This document shows positions 1 through 13,194 of a stretch of 64,000 bases of DNA, piece after piece; position 1 is the first letter of the stretch; each line of letters opens with the position of its first letter. The DNA comes from Tetrahymena thermophila SB210 (taxonomy: Eukaryota > Ciliophora > Oligohymenophorea > Hymenostomatida > Tetrahymenidae): positions 776,098 to 840,097 of the forward strand of contig NW_002476188.1 of assembly GCF_000189635.1 (NCBI RefSeq), in the 5' to 3' direction. Both the position numbers and the translations under genes were made by a program. The notes below the pieces were generated by a model, which saw only the letters and a program-made list of their open reading frames with translations, was not told where the DNA came from and made no database searches.

Positions 1-1567
1 ATTGTAATGATGAATCATTTTATTATCTGTTTTGGTTAAATTATTACTGATTTTAAATTTGCTGTTAAGAACTTGAATTCATCTAAAAGTATACTTAAGG
101 ATTTGACTAGCTGTTAAATGCAGTTAGCAGCTATAGTTATCTGTTAACTTATTATTACAATTATTCTGTTTGCTACTATGCTTATTATTATGGATTGTTG
201 TTTTATAAAATTTGTGAAGAAAGTTACTGTTAAGGTACAGTATTTTAAATATTTATTTGGCCAAAAGGCCAAGTTTAAGACTATTATTATGGCTAGTTCT
301 ATATCTATGTAGGCTAGGAATTAGATTGTATTTATTGATTGCTTGGATTACTATTGTTATTATTATTATTTAATGAAGCAGTGAAGAACTAATTGTAAGA
401 AGTATTGACTGATGAAATAGGTGCTTATAAGAATTAAGTAGTAATTGCGTATGGATTATATTAAACATAATTAACTTTATTAAATTAATTGATGAGGGGA
501 TATTAATTAAGTTAAGGAAATTGATTTTATATTTGGTTTATTTACTATTATCGTTGCAATAGCTAGTTTTGAGGTAGCATATTTTGTTATTGAATATTTT
601 ATTAATTCTAATTTGTTGGTGTAGTGGCAAATTAGCTTTAAGGAAGCTAACTAATTTTGAAGTTTTAATTTTATCCTTATTCTAATAAGTTAGCATTGTT
701 AAAACCCTATTGCGATTTATGTTGACCATTAATAACTATTTATTAGGTTTGTGACTAAGTTTATTGCTGAATTGCTTGTTACTAATTAGCAGGATTTGTT
801 GTTGGTATATTTTAGAAGAAAGATGAATCATATTAGTTTTATCCTGTGTTAATTGTTTAATTGTTACAAGTTTAATTACTTTCTTATTGTAGATTTATCG
901 TCTGCTAGTTATTTTACTGAGCTCTTTTAGGTGAGTCAATTACAATAATTTCATTTTTGCCTCCTGCAAATTTTAAATTTTGATATATTAAATTATTACT
1001 TGAAGAGATACCACCAGCAGAAAGTTAGTTATTTTTAAAACATTTTATGTAATGATGAAAATTGTATGTCTATGATTGAAGATTACCTTTATTTTTTTTA
1101 GTTATATTCTGACCTGATTATGGTTAGGAGTGTTACTAATCAGAGGGTATATTTTATCCTTAGCTTTGATGCAATTACTAACTTGAAACAACTTATTTAA
1201 ATTAGTTACCGAATTTGAATTGATTTGCAGTATCAGAGTTGTAAGGTAGACCTTGAACTTATTCTATTTACTGATCTTAGTTTATTCTCTAATTCTAACT
1301 AAATTATTGCTGATAATTTAAAAAATTTTGTTATCCACCAAGAGCTATTTATTATTATTATTACTGAGTCTAACCTAGATTAGCTCTCAGCTCAACAGGC
1401 TTTGCTTGAGATTAAAGGTTTTAAGCTTAATTTTATTACTACATAACTTATTAGTGATAGATTTTAAATTAATTGATTTATGCCTACTGTTAGTTATGTT
1501 AATTGCTTTTAAAACCTGATATATCTCGTATTTAACTTTTATCCATAACAAAATTGTTTTCTTGCAT
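1..1567 (-). CDS. Gln/Asn-rich low-complexity protein (C-terminus outside window)
   Basis: Read with TAA/TAG as Gln, the minus strand is open without a TGA from an ATG at 1567 to the window edge, more than 520 codons with no intron needed. The in-frame TGA at 1586-1588 lies just upstream, so this ATG is the natural start (M-Q-E-N-N-F-V-M-D-K). The protein is dominated by Gln and Asn with scattered Pro, Ser and aromatic residues. Examples are a run of six Q near 1350-1366 and motifs such as QSQFATTPTNQNQQN. I see no folded domain, transmembrane segment or catalytic motif in this part. GC content is clearly higher than in the flanking DNA, as expected for a gene. The opposite strand is also largely open here, but that is a shadow of the Gln codons. 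Prion-like composition suggests a scaffold, RNA-binding or transcription-related protein; this is inference only. The stop lies to the left of the window. Confidence 0.8.
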
Positions 1568-3973
1568 AAAAAATTCTAAAATTTATTCATTCTTTTTCTT
1601 GTCAATTAAGTTCGACTATGTAAAATAAATATAAATTATCATATTAAATTAATAATGAAAATTAATTAATAATTACTTCATTTATTGGAGTTACTAGTTG
1701 TATTTTATAGTTATTTAAAATGTTGAAATCATCTTTACATAAATTTTATTCTATATTTAATTCAACTAGCATTTTGTTAAAGACTTGACTATTTTCATTA
1801 AAAATTCTTTCACTCCATTTTATTGATCTGCGCAAAGAATGATATACTTTTTCAAATTTTTTATCCTATTTTTGAAAAATAATTAAAATTATTTAAAATT
1901 CTAAAAATACTTTTTAGGAATTGTTTCAGTTTACTTGTTAAAAAATTTGAGAAAAATTAAAATTATTATTTTGTATTCTTTTAAAGATTGTTTAGTTTGA
2001 TTTCGGCGTTAAAAATCTCTACTTTATAAGTAGAGTTTTGTAAAAACTATTAATATAGATAAAATTTATTAAACTAAATAATAGTCAGCTCTTAGATTAA
2101 TAGTTATTTTTTAATAATTATTGTTATTAAATTTTGTATTTTTTAAAACCACTTGAACCTAATAAAATTTACACTCTAACTACAAATACATTTCATATTT
2201 TAAAATAAGGATTTCTTCTATTTATTTTTTCTAAAATCAGTTTTATAAATAAATACATATTTACGCTATAAATTTTTGCAATCATTAGAATATGTGTGAA
2301 GTTAAAAAAACTATTTTTTATTTTAATGATTGAAAAATGAAAGTGTAATATCTTATTTCACCTTCTAAATTTAAGATATACAGTGAAAATAATTAACTTT
2401 ATTAAATAAAATTTGAAGATGGGGTTGCTCTAAAAAATAAAGAAGAGAATAGTTAGTATATCGATGTTTGTATTAGTGAATGGATTTAGATCAAGAGTAT
2501 AATATAATTCACCAATTAATTGCTTTGATTAAATAAGATTACACTTTATAGTCGATAAATTAATTTATAAAAGGGAAATTTGGTAAATATTAATTATTTT
2601 GTGTCAAAATTAAAGAAGAAAGATTAAATTAAACATCAAAAATAAAAAAAGTTGGAAATATATAATTTTTTTGAGATTTATTTATTCAGTTGCTTGCATT
2701 TTAATTTAAAATAAATTTGTTAATGATTAAAATTATTTTATTTACTTGTATGATAGTTCTTTTATTGCTATTGTTAAGTTGTGTTATGGTTTAATCTGGC
2801 TTAAGTTAACTTTATCTGAATTCTTTCTCCATCTAATTTATTGTAATAAAAAATGTTAATAAATAAATAAATTCAATTTTAATTAAAGAAAAATTAAGTC
2901 AGCTCATGAATTATTATTTTTGGTTTATATTTTACCTAATATAAAAAAAAGAAATTTTGTGTGTAAATTGTTGCGAAAGATAATAAATAATTTGTGAAAT
3001 TATTGTGATTTATGAGTTTTATAAAAGTTAAAATAATTATTTTAGTTAATCATTCTAATTGATGATTCATTATTAATCAATCTTTTAACCAAATTATTAA
3101 TATTGCACATTCCTTCAAATAAATTTTTAACTCAAATATTTTAATATCAGCAAGATATATTCTCTTTTACTTCTTTCTATTTTTTAAAACATTGCATAAA
3201 ATATTTTTCAATCATTCTATCATATATTTATTAACCAAACTATAATAAAATCATTCGAGAAAACCCGTATCTTTTTAATCTTTTATAAATCCATCAATCA
3301 TTAAAATTTTTGCTCAATGAGAAGAAAATTTTTTAATTATTATTTGCTGATGCGAAATTAACTTGAATTTAGTCGATTGGGTTGAATCAATTTTCGCATT
3401 ACATCAGATTAGACTAATATTTTATTTCCAAACTAATAATTTTCCAAAAGAATGAAATTTTTATTGCTAAATTATTTATTTTATACTTCAAAATAAGATA
3501 TATAATTTTAATAGAGATATTTATTTTCAAGTTTTTTTAATACTTAACCATTAAAATACAGATCAAAAAATAACTATCAAGCTATCTTAACCAAAAAGAT
3601 TTCAGATATCATAAGTGAATATTTAGTACTATATATTTGAATTTTATATCAATTTATTCTTAATTATCTGTAGAAACCAATTAAAACTAATATCAAGTTT
3701 GTTGATTTTCATTCAATAAAACTATTTCATTTTTTTTATGATAAATAGATTTAAAACTATTAGTCATTTATAATAATATCTAATTTAAATAATTCCTTAT
3801 TTAGCTCGAACTTTTTTTATTAAATTAAATTTAATAGTTTTATTAATTTAAGGTCATTTTAAAGTAAATATTCATCAATTCAAATTAGGTTAAAACAATT
3901 AGTTAATATCTAATATTTATTTTATTCATTTTTGTTTTCAGGGAGATATACTTCTAACAAAATTAATTAACAT
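1568..3973. other. AT-rich intergenic DNA, no gene seen
   Basis: Very AT-rich, with long A and T runs and no coding-like frame on either strand. It separates the 5' end of the Gln-rich gene from the 3' end of the next minus-strand gene. One stem-loop stands out: 2017-2023 pairs perfectly with 2029-2035 across a 5-nt loop. Confidence 0.6.
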
Positions 3974-6733
3974 TCAATCAGTTTTTTTTAGCTATTACTA
4001 AGAGTTAATTTCATGAGGATTATTACAGATGAGATATTTTATACTACTTAAATTAATATAAGTCTAATTGATTTTTTTTACAAATGCTACTTACTTTATT
4101 TATTTAAAAGAATAGTCGATAATTATCTTATTAGATAATAATTGAAATAAATTTCTTAGCACTATCTGAATTGCATTTGTTTTTCATTAGATATTGTTAA
4201 ATTTTATACTCAAATATATGGAATTTTATAATAAATTCATCAATAAACTTTAAATTATGTTGCAAAATTTACACACAAAATAAAAATGAACTAAATATTT
4301 GACTTTGATTTTGTTTGGAGTTTTACTGAAAATTGAAAAATAAAAAAATTTTGTAAAATATATATTTTTGTAAATCTTTTAAATTTACCTTATCTAACTC
4401 TTCCTCAGGAGCTTCCCATGAAATTTTATCAAGATATTTATTGCAACCTTCCAAAAGTCTCACTTTTTTAAGTAAATACTCTGGACCTTAATCATGCATA
4501 ATGATATCTTGCTATTAGTAGTGTGGTTGATATTGTGTATTGTGATTCTATTAATTTTGCTATTACTAATTTTACTATTGAAATTGCTATAACTAAGGGT
4601 TTAACGTTTATATATTAGAGTGAATTGTGAAGTTATTTCCAACATTTATTTAAGAATTGTGAATTGGCATTGTTGTATTATCTTATTATTGTTATTGCTA
4701 TAAAAAAACTTATTTAGAAACAAACTAAAAAGAACCCTTTTTAAATCCTTTTTTCTAATTTGGAAATTTTATTTGTTAATATTTGCTAGCAGCCTTGACT
4801 AGTTCATTATGCTTTTCTTAGTAAGTCAAAACCCTTTTTATTTTCTTTTTTCTTTTGGTGGCGTCTTCAAATTATTGATACTGATCTTCTATTATTTTCT
4901 AGTAAACCTCTTAATCCATATTACTATGATCGCTTTCTTCGGAGTTATTACTTACCTAAAATTTTGAATCTTCTTCTTCTTCTCCACCTTCAACCAAATA
5001 CTCTTTGACTAAAGAGTGGCACATTTCATATATATTTTTTTATTTTGAGTCAGATTTTTCTATTTTCTTTTTCGCATAGGAATCAAAAAATTTTATTTTT
5101 TTGAAGGGCTTCTAAGAATCTTCGTTCTGATCATTTAAATTCTAAGCTATTATATTAAAATTATAGAATAAATATTCTTTTACAAATCTATTAACTATCA
5201 CCATAAAATCTATTTCTTTTATTTATTTATATATATATATATATTTATCTATCCTTTCTATCCCCTTTTCTTATTGTGGAACAATAAAAATCATATAAGT
5301 ACAAAAGTATTTAAAAAACTAAAAATATTTAGGCTCTCATTTTAAATTATTTTTTTAAATACCTTTTAATAAATATTTTACTTTTAGAATAGCTTTTCAA
5401 TTGAATTAATATAAAAAATTCTATATCTCTAAGCGTTTATTTAAGAATCAATTAATCGATAAGTATTCATTAAAAGGAGTTTTTTCAACACTAATGTGTT
5501 TTTCTATTTTGATAACAACCAAATTTTGTGCGAAAAAAATAAACATGAGAATAATATGTTTATTTATCAAGATTATTTTGGTTAATTTTGCCTTAAATAT
5601 TGAATTTTAAACAACAATTCATTGAATTACTATTCAATCATTAAAAGAGAGGTGAGCTATTGTGAATTCTATTTAGAAGATATTAACATTATCCAAATGA
5701 AAGGAATAGTTGATTATGCGTATAAAAAGGTTTTGATATAGTTAAATTTTAAAAGAAACTTGATCTGATTATGGTTTAGATTTCTAAAGTTAAAATAGGG
5801 TGATAGAAAATAACCAAAATTATTTTGATTTAAATCGAGTTGCATATAAATATATTTTATGTAGTTACTTTTAACGTTTTTATGGCAGTAAGATTGATAT
5901 GATTTGTTTTTGCATGCATATTTTAAGTCGTACTATTCTTAATACATTTCGAATGAAAAACATTTATTTGCTTTCTCTTTTAGATTTTATATTTTCTTGA
6001 TTTTTTCTTGATGCAAATTGCATTCTTCCTTTGTATGTAATTCTCTATCAAATTCATCTTCTTCCTCCTCTTCATTACTTATTTGCTCAATTTGCTAATC
6101 CCTATTTTAATTGATACTATTAATATGTTCATTTCTCTCAACATAATTTTTAAATAAATCGTTTCTGATTGCTTTAAAAATATGCGCTTAAAAACTTACA
6201 CTACAGACTTTAAAACAAGTTCATCAGCTTTTATTTTAGTTTTTTCTTCTTTTCTAAGTAACCTATTAAAATATATAATGGAAATTACACATTTAATCTA
6301 TTGTTGTTTAATAAAAATGATTCATCATGAATGCGAATAAAAATATGGTCTAATTTTTGACAGAAAAAATTAAAAAGAGAGTGAGTGAATGAATGAATGA
6401 CCAAAAGGAGTTGATAAAAAATAAATGAATTGAAATTAAGAGTAAAAGAAAATCAAGTTGATATTTGTATTTTAAAAATATGTGTAAAATAATTAAATAA
6501 ACATATAGATATAAATAAATAAATTAATAAGTGAATGAATGAATGAATTAATTAATTAAATAGTAAAGCAATCAATCAATAATTATTCATGAAATTAAAG
6601 TCTACCTTAATTTTCTCTTTTTAAGTAAGTCTCCTATTCTAGGGCCTTTGTTACGCTTAATCAAAGGTTCTTGGCGATGGTCAAGGGAGGCAGTGTTGCT
6701 ATTGAGACTCTTCTTTTCCAACTGGCACTCCAT
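3974..6733 (-). CDS. unrecognised acidic, Gln-rich protein, six exons, ~456 aa
   Basis: My splice model on the minus strand is 6733-6606, 6262-6200, 6164-5869, 5146-4389, 4325-4273 and 4046-3974, ending in TGA. All phases add up to 457 codons. The N-terminus is basic (RNKGPRIGDLLKKRKLR). Exon 3 holds an acidic run (NEEEEEDEF) and coiled-coil-like KEK-rich helices. Exon 4 holds a second acidic run (GGEEEEDSK), a very basic patch (TKRKKKIKR), an eight-Gln tract and an Asn/Gln-rich linker before a charged helix (EYLLKKVRLLEGCNKYL). I recognise no family. The weakest join is the 722-nt intron 5147-5868: exon 3 can instead be read on to a TGA at 5567-5569, and exon 4 can be extended to an ATG at 5204, giving two genes. 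I prefer one gene because phase and composition match across the join. The intron at 6165-6199 would be only 35 nt. Confidence 0.6.
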
Positions 6734-6888
6734 TATGGTTGCGTTTTAATAATAATCAATCGTTTTTATATACGCAATAAAATGCTTCTATGTATGTATG
6801 ACTGGCTTTCTAATTATAAATAAACAATCAGGTGGTTTATTGCTTTTACTTTCAATATTTTTTATATTTCTTTATAATAATAATAAAC

Positions 6889-6960
6889 AGATTGTTTCTT
6901 GTTTTTTTTAATTATTTCGATTGCTAATTAATCAGTCGAACAATCAAACAAGAAAGCAAT
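6889..6960. repeat. imperfect inverted repeat
   Basis: Arms at about 6889-6904 (gattgtttcttgtttt) and 6946-6960 (aaacaagaaagcaat) are near-perfect reverse complements around a spacer of about 40 nt. It lies in the promoter-proximal region of the gene starting at 6733. Function unknown. Confidence 0.4.
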
Positions 6961-8231
6961 TTTTTTTTATGAATAAGATTGAATGTATGAATGAATATAT
7001 TTGATTATCAAGCGTTACTTAGATAATTTATTATCTTTATTAATATTTGTTATTCTTTTTTGTGGAATTTTTTTATTAATGTGATTGATTAGTCATTTCC
7101 TATTTATTAATTTATTCATTCATTTTATCGAATTCTTATATTCATGTTAAAGCCCTTGTAATATAGATGGAAATTTAGTTATGCAATAATACTTCTTAAC
7201 CTTCCACTTTGCCTTGTAAATAATTCTTTCATTCATTCTCCCTGCTTAATAAAAAAATTAATCACGTTTTTTCTTTGCAAATTAATTCACTCTTTTATAT
7301 ACTTTGTATTATTTTGTTAATTCATCTGTCACTTAATCGTCGAGCTTGTTTGTTCTAACTTAGTGCCAGCTGGTGAATTAAATTTGATGGCTTTGCTTTG
7401 ACATAAATTAATTATTTAAATTTAATTAAATTTACCTATGAATAATATTTCTATCATATATTTTTAGCACCATTTTATTTAATTTATTTTTTACCCCTCC
7501 CTATCTAATTTAGAAAATTAACCCCACTTGTCATAATTATTGTTTCAGTAACAAATCTCTCTTCCATTTTTTTAAAGCTATTTCTTCCCCCTTAAGATTA
7601 TAAAAAATAATATTATGATAAAACTAACTATTTGGTTCTATTACAAATAATTAACTGAAAATTTATTTAAATTTTTCTTTTTCTTTAAACCTTCATGTCA
7701 AAATTAATATAAAAACTTAATATATATTTCTTGAATGAATGCAGTTTAATGTTAAGATAATACTATTTCAAAGGCGTTTTCTAATTTTTTCATAATAAAT
7801 TTCATTACAATTACAGTTTAAAGAACATATTATATGACTAGCCAATTTTATTAACTAAATGGTTTTATTAAAGAAAAATAAATTTTAGGAATTGAGAATT
7901 CATCAAAAATATTACATCTACTTTTTATATTTTATATTTGAGTATTATTTAGTAGAATTGCTTGGAATTTAATCAAAATACTTATCAAAAATAATAAAAA
8001 CTTCAAGTTAAAAATTCTTTTTTGGCATATAATTTCGTAATAAGCTGAATGAAATTTTTAACTAATTTTTATGTATTAAAGTTGAATAAAAAATTCAAAC
8101 GACTCATAATTTATAATAACAAAATATATTTAACTGAAATCTGTTTATTTGGTGCATAAAAAATCATAATCACGTTGGCTTTGAAAGCAAAAAATTAATA
8201 TAAACCAACAATAATTTAAATTTTTACTAGC

Positions 8232-8260
8232 TTTTTGGAGTTAGAAATTAACTCCAAAAA
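8232..8260. repeat. perfect 12-bp stem-loop in intergenic DNA
   Basis: Arms 8232-8243 (tttttggagtta) and 8249-8260 are exact reverse complements with a 5-nt loop. It is isolated from any gene I can see, so it is unlikely to be a simple terminator. Confidence 0.6.
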
Positions 8261-9858
8261 AGAAAAATAGCTAAAATGTATCTACAGCGTCTATGAAATA
8301 TTGAAGTTTTTGAAAATACTGAAGGAATTTTAATTATATTGGTGAAAGATGTTTAAATATTTTATTTAAATAAAATACCATAACTTATCGAATATCCTAA
8401 GTTTTTATGCAGTAAAATCAAATCTTATCACTTTTAACTCAAAATTTAGTTTTTCAAATTAAAATATAAAAGAAAGTAAAAACTAAAGTGAGAAAGAGGA
8501 GCCAAGATATTTTATAGAAAAAACTAATTTTTATTGATTAAGGTGAATCTTTTAAACAGACTGTAAAGTAAAAATAGTTCTATTAAAAAATTATTATGGT
8601 CGAAAGTAAATATTTTCTAAGCGCTAATCAAAAATCATAATTGCTACAGTAACTCACATATTTTGAGAAAACTTTTTTCTATTTAATTTAAATTTTGTAC
8701 TAATCAAATCATATTTTTTTTTGAAAGATAAATTAATATTAAAAAGTATTTTTGATTAGTAAATAATATTTTTATTATCTAAATATTTTTAAAAAAACCA
8801 ATTTTAAAAGATAAAATTTAAAATCTGAAATATTTTATTTTCAATGCACAAATTCCTTTTAAAATTAATTTAAGCTATTTTTATATGCTTTGATTTTATC
8901 AATTAAAAATTGCTTAATCATTAATTAAAATTTGAATAAAAAATCTTTAATTAAAAAATTTGTAAATAATTTATCAAAAATCTATTTAAAATATGAACTT
9001 ATTTGTAGTAGCTAGATTTTATTAGATTAAAATTACTTAATAAAACAGGTTTATTGTTCAAAGTTTATTTTATAATTTATTCAATAATTTAAACAAATAC
9101 TTTTTAATTGATAGATAAAATAATAATTAAACTTTACTTGTATTTAGAATGTATATAGGATAAATGATTTTTATTTTTTAAGATATTAAATTAAAGTATT
9201 TCTTTTATTTTTATCATCAACAACAGCAGAATATTTTTTTCCTGTTCTTTTATAATTTAGCCTTAATAAAAATTGGTGAATTTGTATATTTGCATTTAAG
9301 ATAACATTTTAGTTTGAATTCAATTCTAAAATATTTAATTTAAAAGAAATTTACTTTTAAATAGTTTTATATTTATAATATTTTAATATTTTTGTGTCAA
9401 AAATTGATAAATATCAAATAAAAATTATCAAAAATTTGAATAATTATATATATGTAGCAAACTTTTGAAACAAGATTAATTTGAGATATAAAAAACAAAT
9501 CAATAAATAAATATGCATTATCAAATTTTATCTTTGTTGGATTATAAAATTTAAAATTTTTTGCTACATTAATTTAGTGCGGAAAATGCGAATACTTTTT
9601 AGTATTCAAATCAAAAGCTAAGTAATTACATAAATAGAAATATATTTAATATTATATAGATATATAGATAGATACATAGATTGATTAGTTAATTGATTAA
9701 AAGGATTGTGAATTGCGCCTTAGCTATTTAATAAAAAAGAAATTAAGAATATAGGAGAAGACTTTTATTATTAGAGTTTTAAATATAATAATAGTTAGTT
9801 AAAGCATAAATAGATTAAATTATAGGTATATTTAAGCGATAGTTAAAACATAAAAAGT

Positions 9859-11903
9859 ATGGGTAATTAAGATTATTTATTTTGCAGAATTCATTTTACG
9901 TCTTTTTTGTTAATTAAAATAGCTGATTAAGAAAAATCTGCTTAAGATGCATAGAATGCAGCACCATAAGAGACTGCATTTGTAGGAATGAATGGTGAAG
10001 TAAAAATTCAAATTTAAGTTTTTATTAAGTTTATTCAGAAATAAAACCTACTGAATTTAATAATAGGAAACTGGACTTGGATTTGCAACTCGTGATTAAG
10101 GAGCGAAGGTTGAAGAAGATTAGGGTCTTTTAGATTTTGACATTTTGACTAATGATGGGTAAATAAAATTAATTATAAATTATTCAACTAACAAGAATGA
10201 ATTTTAAAAGCTCAAAATACAAATTTTAATAATCATATTAATTTCAAAAGTACTCATAGAAACATGAAACTGCTTATAGATTTAAAGAATATTTTCTCTC
10301 GTTAGTTGCCAAAAATGCCTAAAGAATATATTGTTAAATTAGTATTTGATAGACATCATGAATCGATGGTGATATTAAAGAATAAATAAAAAGTTATTGG
10401 TGGTATCTGCTTTCGTTAATATAAGCCTTAAAGATTTGCAGAAGTAGCTTTCCTTGCTGTCACTGCAAATGAATAGGTTAGAGGGTATGGCACAAGATTG
10501 ATGAATAAATTTAAAGATCATATGTAAAAATAGAATATTGAATATCTTCTCACTTATGCTGATAACTTTGCTATTGGATACTTTAAGAAATAAGGTTTTA
10601 CAAAAGAACATAGAATGCCATAAGAAAAATGGAAGGGATATATTAAAGATTATGATGGCGGTACTCTTATGGAGTGCTACATTCACCCATATGTTGATTA
10701 CGGAAATATATCTCAGATCATCAAAAGATAAAAAGAGGTATTCTTAATATTATCTTTTAAAATCTTATTAATTGTTCAAAATAATGACACAAGCATGATA
10801 AATTAATTTACTAAATCAACAACAAAACAAATGAATAATTTGAATAGTTTAATAAATTAAATTGGCTATTTATTTTTTGCAAATAAGGAAATTCTGAAAG
10901 CATATAATATTTTATTTCAGTCAAAAAAAGATGTTATGCAATCAATATTTCAATTAAAATTGTAAAAGATAAACTAAATATTATAATAAAGCGGTTTAAC
11001 AAATTTCTTTGGAAAGAAAATAATTCAAATAATATTAAAAAGCCAAAAAAATAATTCAAACTAAAGATAATTTATGCAAAAATAATGAATGATTTAGCAA
11101 TATTTTAGTTAATTTTTATTGAAATTTATTTTAGAGAAAATTAATTTATAATAAATTTATTAATTATTTTTTATTTGAAATGTTAGCTTTTGATAGAAAG
11201 AATCAAGAAATTATCATTAAATGAAAAAGTATTCTCTGGTAAAGAGTATGCTGCATTAATATAAAATTCTATGGATAATGAGGATCCTGAAAACCCTAAA
11301 GTGAATCCTTCAGATATTCCTGGAGTTGGTATAGATATTAGAAGAATAATATTCATTTAATTTATTAATTTTTAAATAAATTTGATAGCATTTAGTGGTT
11401 GGGAGTGGAAAGACTACCATGAACTCAAGAAATCAAAAGAGAGATCATTCAATCTTTAGTGTGCTAATGTTATTGAAAATATGAAGAGACACAAACAATC
11501 TTGGCCCTTCTTAGATCCTGTTAATAAAGATGATGTTCCAGATTATTATGATGTGATTACTGATCCTATAGGTATTTTAAATAAAATAAATTGATAAAGC
11601 AAGTTTTTTTAACATTATATTTATAAAAAAGATATTAAAGCAATAGAAAAGAAGTTATAAAATAATCAATATGTTGACAAAGACTAATTTATCAAAGACG
11701 TCAAAAGAATTTTTACTAATGCTAAAATTTATAACTAGCCCGATACTATATATTATAAAGCTGCTAAAGAATTAGAAGATTTTGTTGAACCTTATCTTAC
11801 TAAACTTAAAGATACTAAAGAAAGTAATACTCCATCTAATAATAATTCTGCACATGGAAGTAAGAAACCACTTCCTGTTAGAAAAAGTATAAAAAAGAAA
11901 TGA
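9859..11903 (+). CDS. GCN5: Gcn5-type histone acetyltransferase with bromodomain (HAT A1, p55)
   Basis: Nuclear acetyl-CoA-dependent lysine acetyltransferase that modifies histone H3 tails. Exons: 9859-9862, 9923-9999, 10067-10158, 10251-10737, 11187-11328, 11389-11571 and 11632-11903, giving 418 aa and a TGA stop. The GNAT domain covers roughly residues 50-210. It includes the catalytic Glu122 in RFAEVAFLAV, the acetyl-CoA loop QVRGYGTRLM and the stretch NFAIGYFKKQGF. The bromodomain lies at about 290-390, with WPFLDPV, DVPDYYDVI and the acetyl-lysine-binding region around KIYNQPDT. A Lys-rich tail ends in KKK. The first exon is only 4 nt (ATGG) and gives MADQEKS after splicing. The alternative, reading through that 60-nt intron, stays open but would add 20 residues and shift the catalytic Glu from 122. 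Identity is from recognition of the Tetrahymena protein. Confidence 0.96.
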
Positions 11904-13194
11904 ACCATAAAGAAATATTATATTTTATTATCATTATTTCTGTAAATATTTATTACTCTTGTAAATTAATTATTATTTTTATAGGAACTTTCCCTAAACC
12001 ATTCACCAAGCCCTGTTAAAAAACAATTAAATTTTTTATTTATTTATTTATTTAATCGCATTTATTTTAGAAACAATATTTAAAAATCTATATTTTTTCT
12101 CAATGATACAATTTAAATGTGTTTATTTTAATAAAATATTATTTTTTTTGATAAAAAAGATAATTGATTGGGTTTTTACATTTCTTAAAACAAAGTAAAT
12201 GATTTTTTTTAAAAAGCCTAATTAAATTTAGAAAATTAATTTTTTGTAAAATAACTTTTTTAATTATTTAAGAGGAAAAGTTTTGAAAATTTTCCTCATG
12301 TTTAAAATATTTTTATAAAATTCTTCTAGAATTGCATATGTATGCATACTTTGTTTCTTGAAATAAATACAATTTTGATTTACTTAACATTTATTGATTG
12401 AATAAATCTTCAGTATTAAGGTATTAGCATAAATAATTAAACCATTTCATGAGGAATAATAACATTTAAATGTATTTTGCTTGTTTCTTTTAAAAAAATA
12501 AAATATTTAAAAATTAATGGAATGGAAATATTTGATGAATTTAATTTTTATTGATCTATCTTTAAGAAATACTGGTTAATTTAACATTCGAATTTAGAAA
12601 AAATGTAAATAAAAAAATAATTTCAATATTTGTTAACCAGTTTAAAATATTTATGAATAATAAATAACTTTAGTTAAATTAATTATTAAATGGATTACTA
12701 TTGTTTCATTTAGTAAGAAGCAAGTTAATCTGTTTTTGCAAAAACTTTATTGATGAACGAACGAGTGCTTAATAAATTGATTTGAATAAATTTATAATTA
12801 GCATCAGTATATCTCAAATTCAATTAATACTCTTTCATTGATAAATTAATTAACTTGTGAATGAATAATATATATAGTAAATCATTAAAAAATAACTTAG
12901 ATAGATATATATATCAAAAATTTAATTAAATCGCTTTCTATTAAAAACTAATATATTTATTATAGATTGAAAGGAAGCTATTCAGTAGAATAATTCAAGT
13001 AGTATACTTTTAAGCTTAGATAAGTAATTAGCGAAGGACAGCCTTAAGGGATTAAGAAGTGATTAGCAAAGACAGCTTTTATAAGAAGTGACTAAAAGTT
13101 TAAATAAAATAACACATATAAATATATACATAAATAAATACTTAGGGATTATTAATAGATTGATAAATCATTTAGGTGAAACTGAAATATTTAA
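11904..13194. other. intergenic; short imperfect direct repeat near its right end
   Basis: AT-rich with no coding frame seen. At about 13027-13094 a block of roughly 33 nt (attagcgaaggacagc ... aagaagtg) is followed by a diverged copy (attagcaaagacagc ... aagaagtg). Being just upstream of the next ATG, it probably lies in the 5' leader of that gene. Confidence 0.5.

Larger units (their letters stand above)
6734..9858. other. AT-rich intergenic DNA with inverted repeats
   Basis: About 3.1 kb without a convincing coding frame on either strand. It contains GAAT/AATG-type low-complexity stretches and two inverted repeats, listed separately. It is bounded by two divergent 5' ends (the minus gene starting at 6733 and GCN5 starting at 9859), so it probably contains both promoters. 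Confidence 0.6.

Noticed and set aside
1..1215. Plus-strand TGA-free frames opposite the Gln-rich gene
   Set aside because: They arise because minus-strand CAA/TAA/TAG/AAT codons avoid TGA on the other strand; the products lack coding character and contain scattered TGA stops.
2017..2035. Perfect 7-bp stem-loop, considered as a tRNA or ncRNA end
   Set aside because: No cloverleaf, T-loop or A/B-box sequence around it; only a simple hairpin in AT-rich DNA.
5227..5245. (ta)n run considered as a microsatellite or telomere-associated repeat
   Set aside because: Too short and typical of background composition; no G4T2 telomere repeat appears in the window, so no chromosome end is present.
10375..10747. 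Short ORFs on both strands inside the GCN5 locus
   Set aside because: Shadows of GCN5 exon 4, which is recognised with certainty in another frame.
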